Part shown: positions 1-7,611 of the stretch, in pieces
How the letters are laid out: each line of letters starts with the position of its first letter
Position numbering within the stretch: the stretch's first letter is position 1
Origin: Brachionus plicatilis
Lineage: Eukaryota; Rotifera; Eurotatoria; Ploima; Brachionidae
Length of the DNA stretch: 10,457 nt
Assembly (NCBI GenBank): GCA_010279815.1
Contig: QEOQ01000552.1
Span: 1,274,093-1,284,549, forward strand
Direction of reading: 5' to 3'
Program-made: the position numbers and the translations under genes
The notes under the pieces: model-generated
What the model was told of the DNA's origin: nothing
Databases searched by the model: none
Seen by the model: only the letters and a program-made list of their open reading frames with translations

Positions 1-1546
1 TTTAATGAGATTTAGATTGGCACCTAAAATAAATATAAAAAAAGCTTCTTTTAATAAAGAAAATATTAACTAAAATCAAAAACATATAAAATTAAAATAA
101 AGTGGTTCTTAAATAAAAAATTTAACTTAAAATTAACCTCCATAGTCTAGAAGTTTAGGGTTAAACTAAATTAAAATTATTTTATATCACATCATAGTTT
201 AAAAGCATGGAACTATTAAATAAATTAAAAAAGAAGATTTTCTCTTCTTAATCTAAAGAAAACTCTAACTTAAACTAAAATTCAATATAAATATATTAAA
301 AGATAGAGACAAACATGGGGCACATGAGGTGTAACAGGAGCTAATTTTAATGTTTTAATTTTATTTGAATTTTTTTTATCTTGGGGATATTTTTTAATAA
401 ACAAGATTAATATTAATTAGGAAGATCGATCACTAAAAATTATTTTACAAAAAATGTAAAGCTTAATTGATTTAAAAAATAAAAGAAAACTATTAAAAAT
501 TTATTTCTTCTTAGTATTTCCACCTTTTCATTCTTTTAAGAACTTTTATTTTTTTTAATTTAAAGATTACGTTTTTAAATACTGTGAGTATTTAAAATTT
601 TTTTAAATTGTTTGGCAAACATCTAATAGAAAAAAGGCTATTTTGATCATATGTCTTACCATTCCTCATATTTTTACATGATAAAAAAATATAAAAGTAA
701 GCTATTCACTTGGAATAGAAATCTTTGATGATCATTACAAATGAATCTATAAAAATTAGACACTAAATAAGAATTTTATAAATTCCTAGCTATAAAGTAA
801 AACCTCTGTTATTTCCCACATCGTTTACAACAAAATGGGTTCTCTAATTTGATTTAAAAAAACTCTTTTAATATAAAAAAACATTTGTTTAGATAATAAT
901 TATTTCTAAAATTAAAAAAGAATCTTTTCAGAAAATTCTAAGATTCTTTGATTGAAAAGTGAATCCAATAGTAGTTTTATTGTAAGAAAAAACTCTAAAG
1001 ACATTAAAACAATCGCTAAATAAAAAGAAAAAGGCGCCAATTATTTTGGAGTTTAATAGTCAATTTACGAAACTTTAATTTTTTTAGAAACTGAAAAAAA
1101 AGTAATCATATAAAAGAAAAAGTTTTTTTTATTATAAAAAGTCTTGTAAATTTAAAAAAATTTTTTATCTAAATAAAATTTATTTTTTTAGATGTTGTAA
1201 ATTTAGTCAGTTGGAGTTAAATTAGTGATAAAAAATTATGGGCAATCCTATTTAAGATAAATAAAATTCTATTCTAAGATCAATTATTTATAGAAATAAA
1301 AATAATTGATCTCAAAATTTAAGCAAATTAATCAAACTTTCAATTGGAAAAAAATTTTTTAAATTTCATTCTCCGAAAATTGTAGTTTGACGAGTTAAAG
1401 CTCTTTTAAAAAATTATATTTTTATGTATTCAATTAAAAAACAAAAAACTTATTCAAAAATTATGATTTAAACTAATTTTGCACAAAAATATAGAAATTC
1501 TATGCCTCACTATTTGATTTTTTTAGATACTTAGAAATTTAAATAA
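1..1546. other. AT-rich non-coding spacer
   Basis: No reading frame on either strand is long enough or has enough composition bias to call a gene. The stretch is dominated by A/T runs. It holds one clear hairpin (1277-1312) and a small GC-richer islet at about 315-341 (see findings). A possible 3' splice site (T-run followed by AG at 1525-1526) lies 20 nt before the first ATG of the next gene. It could end a 5' UTR intron or serve as a trans-splice acceptor, but nothing confirms this. No convincing TATA box can be separated from the AT background. Confidence 0.6.
1277..1312. repeat. 13-bp perfect inverted repeat (hairpin)
   Basis: The arm AGATCAATTATTT at 1277-1289 is the exact reverse complement of 1300-1312, with a 10-nt loop at 1290-1299. 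It lies about 240 bp upstream of the WD40 gene. Its role is unknown. It could be a small foldback remnant or an AT-rich coincidence, although a perfect 13-bp arm containing a GATC core is longer than most chance hairpins here. Confidence 0.6.
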
Positions 1547-3297
1547 ATGGAGTTCATTATTAAGAGCTCACAAAATTCAATATTAATAAAAATTTTATGC
1601 CAAATGGAAACAAATTATATTATATTTTATCAAATTTTGGCAATTGTGATCTCCAGTTGCTATTGTGGAGGAGGAATGATCCTTTTACGTCATTCAAGAG
1701 GACAAAAGTTGCTCAATAATGATTTAGCAAGTAAATCAAATGATCGCTCATTTAGAATTTGGAAAAGAAGTAAAGGAATTTATGAAATGGATAGACATCC
1801 AGGCAATTCTCTAGCGCTACTTAAAAATAAACATGTAGCAGAAGTAGAAGAGAAAAAAATTAATATTATCAATCCAATTGAAAATTGGATTGAAAGGATT
1901 CTTGATGGTCATTCTGATAGGATTTGGTGCCTTGCAGTGCTCCAAAATGGCGACTTGGCAAGTGCATCACAAGATAAAACAATTAAAATTTGGAATCCAT
2001 ATGATGGAAAGCTAAAAAATATTCTAATTGGTCATGTTGGTCCAGTTACTTCACTAGCAGTACTTATGAATGGTTTGTTAGCAAGTGGATCAGCTGATAC
2101 AACAATTAAATTTTGGAATCCAAATGATAAAAAAGCAAAATTTACTCTGTCCGATCATACTGGACGAGTTTTGTGCCTTTTAGTGCTCCAAAATGGTCAT
2201 TTGGCAGCCGGATATAATGATAGTTTAATAAAAATTTGGAATACAAATTTTGAAAGTTTAAATTATATTCTGAGCAGTCAATTAGGCCAGGTTACATACT
2301 TAAAAAAAACTCTGAGTGGTCATTCAAATAAAGTTTATTCGCTAGCAATACTTAAGAATGGTGACTTAGCAAGTGGATCAGGTGATAAAACAATCAAAAT
2401 TTGGAATAAAAATAATTTTAATTTAAAAAATACTATATTTGGTCATTCTATTATTTTGTGTCTTGCAGTGCTCAAAACTGGCGACTTGGTAAGTGGATCA
2501 CAAGATAAAACACTTCGAATTTGGAATACAAATAGTGGAAAAATGAGAATTACCATTTATGTTGAAAAAGTTGTTTTCTCACTTGTAGTAATTGAAAATG
2601 GGAATTTAATGGCCGGATATAATCAAGGTCAATCTGATATTTATAATGTTAGTTTTATTTATGAAACGATAAAGGAACACGAAAAAAATTTTATCAAGGA
2701 ATCGGAGAAAACTAAAGAAGTCGACAAGTGTAATTTTAATGGCTATAGAGTCAATCAAGACGATTGTCAAGGTAAATTTAGGTAAAAATTTTTAGAAAAT
2801 AAGAAAAACTTGTGCCCAAAGGTTATTTTTATTGTAAGGACAATAAATTAACAAAAAAGCAGTGCATTGATAATAAGCTATTTGATGAAAAGTCCAAAAC
2901 GTGCAAAGAATATAAAGATGTCTTTTGTGGCAATCGTCCTTTTAGCAATGATAAAAAAGTTGAAAAAGATGAAAAAAATTTGTGTAGCTCAAGACAAGAC
3001 GGATATTATCCAAATATTAAGAATGATTGTGTGGATTTTTTTAAATGTGAAAATTTAAAAACAGTCAAGAGAAGCAATTGTTCCAATGGACTAAAATTTA
3101 ATATGATTACTTTGAAATGTGATCATACATCGAACATTCAAGCACCATGTGGCACTAAAATTATCTCTAATCATCATGTACATATAGCACAATTCAACTT
3201 CACTATCTTGTTTGGCCTGATAACATTTCTTTATTTCTTTATTTCTTTATGTCTTATAACTAGTCTCATAGTCTTTTCTTGTCGAATTTGGATTTAA
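1547..3297 (+). CDS. WD40 propeller / double CBM14 chitin-binding membrane protein (2 exons)
   Basis: I predict 566 residues from exon 1 (1547-2771) and exon 2 (2822-3297). An in-frame TAA directly precedes ATG 1547. Met20 (ATG 1604) is an equally plausible start, because it places the hydrophobic run of residues 24-38 as a classic signal peptide. Residues about 55-116 are two degenerate WD40 blades. Clear blades follow at about 121-160, 161-202, 203-243, 258-297 and 299-338, and a worn one at about 339-372. A charged linker (373-394) leads to two CBM14 (peritrophin-A) domains. Their cysteines are 395, 407, 413, 423, 436, 444 and 463, 478, 484, 495, 508, 518, each set with the family's C-x5-C spacing. 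Residues about 535-562 form a membrane helix ending in RIWI. CBM14 domains bind chitin outside the cell, so I infer a surface or cuticle-associated protein. Part of one blade appears lost at residues 244-256. Adjacent-gene fusion by misannotation is unlikely because the first CBM14 is split across the intron. Confidence 0.8.
2772..2821 (+). other. 50-nt intron inside the first CBM14 domain
   Basis: The donor is CAAG|GTAAAT (GT at 2772-2773) and the acceptor is CCCAAAG|GT (AG at 2820-2821), phase 1. Unspliced, exon 1 runs into TAA at 2783-2785. Splicing joins G to GT as glycine and gives D-C-QGYFY-C, exactly the C-x5-C of CBM14. A second in-phase acceptor at 2802-2803 would make a 32-nt intron but an 11-residue gap between these cysteines, so I prefer the 50-nt form. 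The acceptor has a poor pyrimidine tract. Confidence 0.75.
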
Positions 3298-4398
3298 TTT
3301 TAATTTTATTTTATTACAAAATCTTAATTAAAGTCAGAAGGAAAATTTATTAGATGATAGCTATGGTTTGTATTGCTAGAATATTGGAAAGAATGTTATC
3401 TTTTGATTAAAAAAATCTTTTTTTTGAAATTTATTTGATAATTTAAGATAAAAATTAGAGAAAAATGACTCTAAAATGACTATAAATTTGAATTTTTATA
3501 TTTTTTAGAGCTAAAGTGACAATCTGATTGAACCAGCATTAAAAAAAAAATGGTAAAAAAACATTTCAATTCTTTTATACAAGACTGATAAATGAAGCTT
3601 TTTAATCATGAGATCAATTTAAACAATCATTAAATTAAATAATTATTTTACATTTACAAATTTTTTAAAAATATTTAAAAATTAAATAAAAATATTTCAT
3701 TGTTTTAGTTTTTTAAATAGGGATGTCAGAATTACTTATTTTGATGGTATTGAATAAAGAAACGAAACCCCTTTTAAAAAATTTAATTTCTTTGAAAAAA
3801 ATTATTAAAATGTTGATAATACTAAACCAAATTAATTCTAAACTTTTAGAATTTTTTAGTCAGAATTTTTATTTGACTTTTGTCTTTATTTATTGTCTAA
3901 GGCAAATCTGACTTTCAATTTTTGGACTAAAATCTGATTTTTACTTTGACATTTTTGACCAAATCTAAAGAGAATAGCTCGATAAGGTCTTAATCACCTC
4001 CTTAAAAACTTCTTTTTTATAAAAAAGTCTTAATTTTAGCAATTTGAAGTTAATGATCAATTTTTGATGCTCAAATGATCAAATAAAACTAAAACTATTA
4101 AATAAATTGATATTTCCTAATAGAAATAATGTAGAGATACTATTTTTGTATTAAACATTCTATGTTAAATAAAAAAACTCTGCTTTTTCAAAATCCCCAG
4201 TGCAGAGAGCACACCATTTTTAGATTAAAATTAAAAATAGTAAAATTTTTTTTTAATAAATTCAGACATATTGTAACATACTTTTTTGAACCTTAATTAC
4301 CTAAAAAAAAATCTTCTTTTGATTATTTTTTGAAAATTAAATCAATAATCAATTTGAATCTTAATGATGTTTTATTTTTTTGTTGTATTTTAAAATAA
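3298..4398. other. AT-rich spacer between WD40 gene and MULE relic
   Basis: I see no supportable gene. The longest open stretch (3723-3911, plus strand) is low-complexity Leu/Ile/Lys/Asn sequence with no motif, as expected of AT-rich DNA. Two tandem 'AAAATGACT' copies near 3463-3480 and a 16-bp palindrome at 4012-4027 are the only local structures noticed. A small GC-richer patch near 4195-4215 has no recognisable content. Confidence 0.55.
3327..3332 (+). promoter_or_regulatory. possible poly(A) signal ATTAAA
   Basis: ATTAAA begins 30 nt after the stop of the WD40-CBM14 gene. Position and variant fit a polyadenylation signal, but such hexamers are common by chance in this AT-rich DNA. Confidence 0.2.
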
Positions 4399-4959
4399 GA
4401 AAATTTTTTTGGTAAAAATAGTGGCAAACTAAAACTGAATACGTTTAGAAAAAGAATGGCTTTTAGTGTATTTTTAACCAATGCTTATTCTACTGTCAGT
4501 AACTGGTCAATGGACACAGTAAAACAAAAAATATTTTGCGATGAGTACGATATTAGTGGTGAAGGTTGGTCATTAGCGTATAGTTTCTTAATAGTTAATG
4601 ATCGAGTAATTAAAAAAGTACCGAATTCTACAACCTTTCTTTTAACAAAAAAAGAATTTAAAGATGAGCTAAATATGGATTATGCAAAAGGCTTAAATAG
4701 TAAGCTTAATAACGAATTTGAACAGCTGGTTGCTTTATTTAAAAATGTTAGGATTATAAAATTTAATAAAGACTCGTGGGTATGTTCAAGTTGTACCTGC
4801 AGCTATTATCTAAGAAACTATTTTTGTTATCATTTAATAGTAGTAGCCGTAGTGGAAAAGTTAGTTGAAATTCCAAATAAATACAAAAAATGTTAAATCG
4901 AACCGAAGGCTAAACGTGGTCGAAAAGCCAATGCTGCTAAAGCATTAGTAAGGCAATAA
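4399..4959 (+). pseudogene. MULE-type transposase C-terminal fragment with SWIM zinc finger
   Basis: The frame opens after a TAA at 4396-4398 and reads through ATG 4456 to a TAA at 4894-4896. It then continues in the same frame to a second TAA at 4957-4959. The 20 codons beyond the first stop encode a basic Ala/Lys tail (KRGRKANAAKALVRQ). Such a tail normally closes MULE (Mutator-like) transposases, so the first stop is probably a disabling mutation. Counting from ATG 4456, residues 113, 115, 124 and 126 form the SWIM pattern C-x-C-x8-C-x-H, a small zinc-binding DNA or protein interaction module common in this transposase family. The segment around KLNTFRKRMAFS matches my recollection of the region just after the catalytic core. 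The core itself (DDE) is missing upstream, so this is a dead 3' fragment of a mobile element. A domesticated SWIM protein using ATG 4456 is possible but less likely. Confidence 0.7.
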
Positions 4960-5030
4960 AAATTGTTAATGTAAATATTTAAATTTAATAAATTTTATAA
5001 TTTTTTATCGATTTTTTTTTAAAAATTGAG

Positions 5031-5215
5031 TAATTATTTTTTACAATAAAGTTATTATTTTTTAGATAAAGTTAGTATTTTTTTACAATAAATTAGCAAT
5101 TTATACATAATTATTTATTAGTTAGCATTTTTAGCAATAAATTAATTATTTTTTACAGGTGAATAATTTTTTTTAGGTTTTTTTTTACAGGTAAATAATT
5201 ATTTATTAGGGTCAA
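5031..5215. repeat. degenerate ~20-bp AT-rich tandem array
   Basis: Three adjacent units at 5031-5051, 5052-5071 and 5072-5092 share the pattern T-T-A-x-T-A-T-T-T-T-T-T-A-C-A-A-T-A-A-A (20-21 bp each). More worn copies follow to about 5215, some ending TTTACAGGTGAA or TTTACAGGTAAA. This is a decayed minisatellite with no coding content. The boundary on the right is approximate. Confidence 0.55.
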
Positions 5216-5538
5216 CTAATTTTTCCCCTTTATTTTTTACCAGCATAATTGTTCGATTAAAATTTTTTTTCTTTAAATAAATAATTATTATTATATGTAA
5301 TAGTTAACAATTTTAGTAAAAATAAAAAAACATGTAAAGATTAAGTTAAATAGTTAAATTAAATCTAAATAAGGTTGTTATTTGAAGATTTTCGGCTGTT
5401 AATCTTTAATTCTGTTTAATTCTATTAATTCAAGTTGATCAAAAAAAATTTCAAATATCTTTTTTTTTAATTTTTTTAACAAAAGAAATTAAACTACAAA
5501 GCTCTGATTATAAAAAAAATTATTTTGAAAAATCTAAA
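5216..5538. other. AT-rich spacer left of the TIR element
   Basis: No gene, motif or clear repeat is seen here. It consists of A/T runs and short homopolymers leading directly into the left terminal inverted repeat. Confidence 0.5.
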
Positions 5539-5658
5539 AAAAAACGCTGATATACCTTCTTTTGGAGGCGTGAAAAATGCTAAAGAAGAATGGCGTTCTT
5601 TAAGCATTTTTTGAGCGATCTTTTTTTCCTAACCCAAAAAAAAGTCAAAGTCAAGAAT
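5539..5658 (+). repeat. left terminal inverted repeat (120 bp)
   Basis: It begins AAAAAACGCTGATATACC and ends GTCAAAGTCAAGAAT. It pairs with 6269-6388 at 118 of 120 positions. The outer border may extend into the preceding A run (A from 5536), so the exact tip is uncertain by a few bases. Confidence 0.9.
5573..5611. repeat. subterminal hairpin inside the left TIR
   Basis: AAAAATGCTAAAGAA (5573-5587) pairs with TTCTTTAAGCATTTTT (5596-5611). All 15 bases pair, with one unpaired T bulge, around an 8-nt loop. Both TIR mismatches fall in this stem's left arm, so the matching stem in the right TIR is weaker. Subterminal palindromes of this kind can be transposase-binding or structural signals, but the role here is inferred. 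Confidence 0.65.
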
Positions 5659-5894
5659 TTTTTTTTTAATTTGCTAGATCAGGCTTCATATCAAAAAAAT
5701 TATATACTCTTGGGTTGTCTAATGCAATAGATTTGCCATATAGAATTTTCTTGTAATTTTAGCATAAATTTCTTCTTCAGTATTCAAAATTTTAAAGCCT
5801 AAAAAAAAAAATCAAAGTCTTTGGTCGGACTTTTGAAAAAAAAAAAAAAGTCTGGACTTGGACTTGACTTGAGACTTGTGACTTTTAAACAACT

Positions 5895-6014
5895 CTGGTC
5901 TAAATTAGCCGGTGCATTTTTTAAATCCAAAGGTATACTCAAAAACTTAATATGACCATTTGGCGTAAAATAAGCAGTCAAAGGGAAAGATTTTTCTTTC
6001 AATTCGACTAGCTT
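5895..6014 (-). pseudogene. Ty3/gypsy reverse-transcriptase fragment inside the TIR element
   Basis: About 40 codons read on the minus strand from after a TAA at 6015-6017. They contain LTAYFTPNGHIKF and LDLKNAPA, which correspond to the conserved gypsy RT stretch (a T-PxGxxxF block followed by an LxNAP block). The reading frame then runs into GACTT-type low-complexity sequence and stops at 5799. No catalytic Asp motif, RNase H, integrase or LTR is present. It is a small captured or inserted piece of an LTR retrotransposon and is non-functional. The apparent start is a TTG, not a real initiation codon. Confidence 0.65.
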
Positions 6015-6268
6015 TTATTTTATAATCAATTTCAATAAATATTTTAATATGTTAACCTTTAATGAACATTTTTTTCTTTAATACGATATTAACACAAAAA
6101 AAAAATTCAATTAAAAAAAAGCTCATAATTTTCCTCAACGCTAATTTTAATAAACTTTTGGCTAATTTAATAGAAGATTAGCTATTTTAATAAAGAGAAA
6201 TCTAATTTGTTAAAGTTAAGTATTTAATAATAATAATCCATTCTAAAAAATAAAAAAAAACAACATCT

Positions 6269-6388
6269 ATTCTTGACTTTGACTTTTTTTTGGGTTAGGA
6301 AAAAAAGATCGCTCAAAAAATGCTTAAAGAACGCCATTCTTCGTTAGTATTTTTCACGCCTCCAAAAGAAGGTATATCAGCGTTTTTT
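6269..6388 (-). repeat. right terminal inverted repeat (120 bp)
   Basis: Reverse complement of 5539-5658 with two substitutions. Its outer tip TCAGCGTTTTTTAA overlaps the first unit of the 14-bp tandem repeat at 6377-6418. Confidence 0.9.
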
Positions 6389-6418
6389 AATCAGCGTTTT
6401 TTAATCAGCGTTGTTTAA
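6377..6418. repeat. 14-bp x3 tandem repeat of the transposon tip
   Basis: TCAGCGTTTTTTAA occurs at 6377-6390 and 6391-6404, and with one change (TCAGCGTTGTTTAA) at 6405-6418. The first unit is the end of the right TIR plus AA, so the element's terminus has been tandemly triplicated on one side only. Slippage or an aborted transposition event could explain it. Confidence 0.85.
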
Positions 6419-6719
6419 TAAAATAATAATTATTAGTATTAAATATAAAAAGTAGAAAAAAGGGTTAAAGATATTATCATTTTATTAAAAACTTAAAAAA
6501 GTAAATTAGCTTAGCAAAAAATTTCCAAAAAAACAAAAAAAAGAAAATTGCACAATGATCATCAAAATGTAGAAAATCAATTGTGATCAACTTGCAACAT
6601 GCCAATGGCTAAAAGAAGATATCATTTTTGTTCTAGATGCAACTCAAAAATATAATATTTTTTTTCAATTTTATTTTAATAAAAAATATCCAACTTAATT
6701 AACCCTAATTATTATTTTA
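6419..6719. other. AT-rich spacer with one weak coding-like snippet
   Basis: No gene can be called. On the plus strand, 6587-6652 reads as about 22 codons with a cysteine pattern (CNMPMAKRRYHFCSRC) bounded by TGA at 6584-6586 and TAA at 6653-6655. It may be a transposon scrap or chance. Confidence 0.4.
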
Positions 6720-7074
6720 TTAATTTAGACGTGTTTTTGTTCTTAAATTAGCGGTATTTTTATAAATAGAGGTATTGAAAATTGTCCGCCTTAAAAAAAT
6801 AGTTTAAAAAGATCCATGTTCTTTTAATTTTTCTCTTATTTCAATTAATAAATCTTTTTATATTTCACAAATTTTTAAGTTTTTTGTTTTTTCATTTAAT
6901 TTAACTTGTTCTTTTGAATTTTTGTATTTTTTTATCTAAAATGAAATGATCCCTCCAATTTTGAGAACTTGTGAGTATCATTGTGGTGGATATGTTTAGA
7001 TGTGGTGAATTTGCAGGCAATATTTTTGGACAAAAGTAAAATTGAACAAACTCAAAAATATTTTGAATTTTAAG
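6720..7074 (-). pseudogene. broken coding-like stretch, family unknown
   Basis: On the minus strand one frame is open from 7074 to about 6925 and contains ILPANSPHLNIS and SSQNWRDHFILDKK. After an A7 run near 6925-6931, the neighbouring frame carries on with a Lys/Glu-rich, coiled-coil-like stretch (NSKEQVKLNEKTKNLK, then KDLLIEIREKLKEHG) and ends at TAA 6720-6722. Two stops interrupt it (6858-6860 and 6804-6806). The residue mix is far less repetitive than chance translation of the surrounding DNA, which suggests a once-coding sequence with one frameshift and two nonsense changes. 'PANSPHLN' weakly recalls the PxNSPDLNP block of Tc1/mariner transposases, but what follows does not fit that family well. 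It may equally be an unrelated gene relic. Confidence 0.35.
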
Positions 7075-7611
7075 TCACTTTAAAAAATTATTAGGGGCTC
7101 ATTTCAATTTTTCAAGTTTAAGATAAAGATAAAAAGGATAAAAAAATAATTTAGTCTATGACAGAATTTTAAACAATTTTATTTTTATAAAAAAAAAACT
7201 GGCTTACCCGTGATCTGCAGCTTGTTATTTTATTTTTTGTTTATTTACTTAGTTAAATATTTTTTTAGCATACATTTTATTAATCGAATGCCACAAAAAA
7301 TCTTAAAAGGTAAATGCGAAAAATATTTCAATGTCATAAGTAATTTAAAATAAATTTCATGCTGCGCTTCCATTATTTACCTTAAATCACTTTTGAAATA
7401 TTTTAACGCTATCTTCCTCAACTAAGATCAAACTCAAAAAAAATTTAATTTTAAAAAATTCAAAAAAAAAAAAAGACTAATGCATGATTCCATTTTTAAA
7501 ATTAATCATTAATGTCTGATTAACTTGAATCATTAGTGATTCTTTTTTTAGAAATCATGTACAAAATGGCTATAAAATAATGGAACATTCTCAAATTCAA
7601 ACAAACTTAAA
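7075..7611. other. spacer and presumed 5' region of the secreted-protein gene
   Basis: No reading frame is supportable. Close to the gene there are ATTA-rich direct repeats (AATCATTA at about 7503 and 7528) and a 6-bp hairpin, GAATCA-TTAG-TGATTC. A T-run plus AG at 7550-7551 could be a 3' splice site for a 5' leader intron or trans-splicing. All of these are weak in AT-rich DNA. Confidence 0.4.

Larger units (their letters stand above)
5539..6388. mobile_element. 850-bp non-autonomous DNA transposon with 120-bp TIRs
   Basis: The two ends are inverted repeats of exactly 120 bp, 5539-5658 and 6269-6388. They differ at only two positions (118/120) and have no indels, so the element is probably young or was homogenised. 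No transposase is encoded, so it must have been mobilised in trans by an element with matching ends. The 610-bp interior is low-complexity GACTT-type sequence plus a minus-strand gypsy RT fragment (5895-6014). No clean target-site duplication is visible because the outer tips are A/T runs, and the right tip is followed by tandem copies of itself. The superfamily cannot be assigned: the ends do not match a family I recognise, and the TTAA seen at the right tip is not mirrored at the left. Confidence 0.85.

Noticed and set aside
790..860. Minus-strand 'PFCCKRCGK', resembling the start of a C2H2 zinc finger
   Set aside because: A stop follows at once and no His pair or linker is present.
2867..3058. 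Overlapping plus-strand frame
   Set aside because: Shadow of the CBM14 exon in another frame, with no cysteine framework or other motif.
3723..3911. Open frame of 62 codons on the plus strand
   Set aside because: Low-complexity Leu/Ile/Lys/Asn composition, no motif, and no splice partners found.
4012..4027. 16-bp perfect palindrome CTTTTTTATAAAAAAG
   Set aside because: T-run/A-run palindromes are expected by chance at this AT content.
6542..6655. Plus-strand snippet with three cysteines (CNMPMAKRRYHFCSRC)
   Set aside because: Only about 22 codons after a TGA and no family recognised. Left as a note in the spacer entry.
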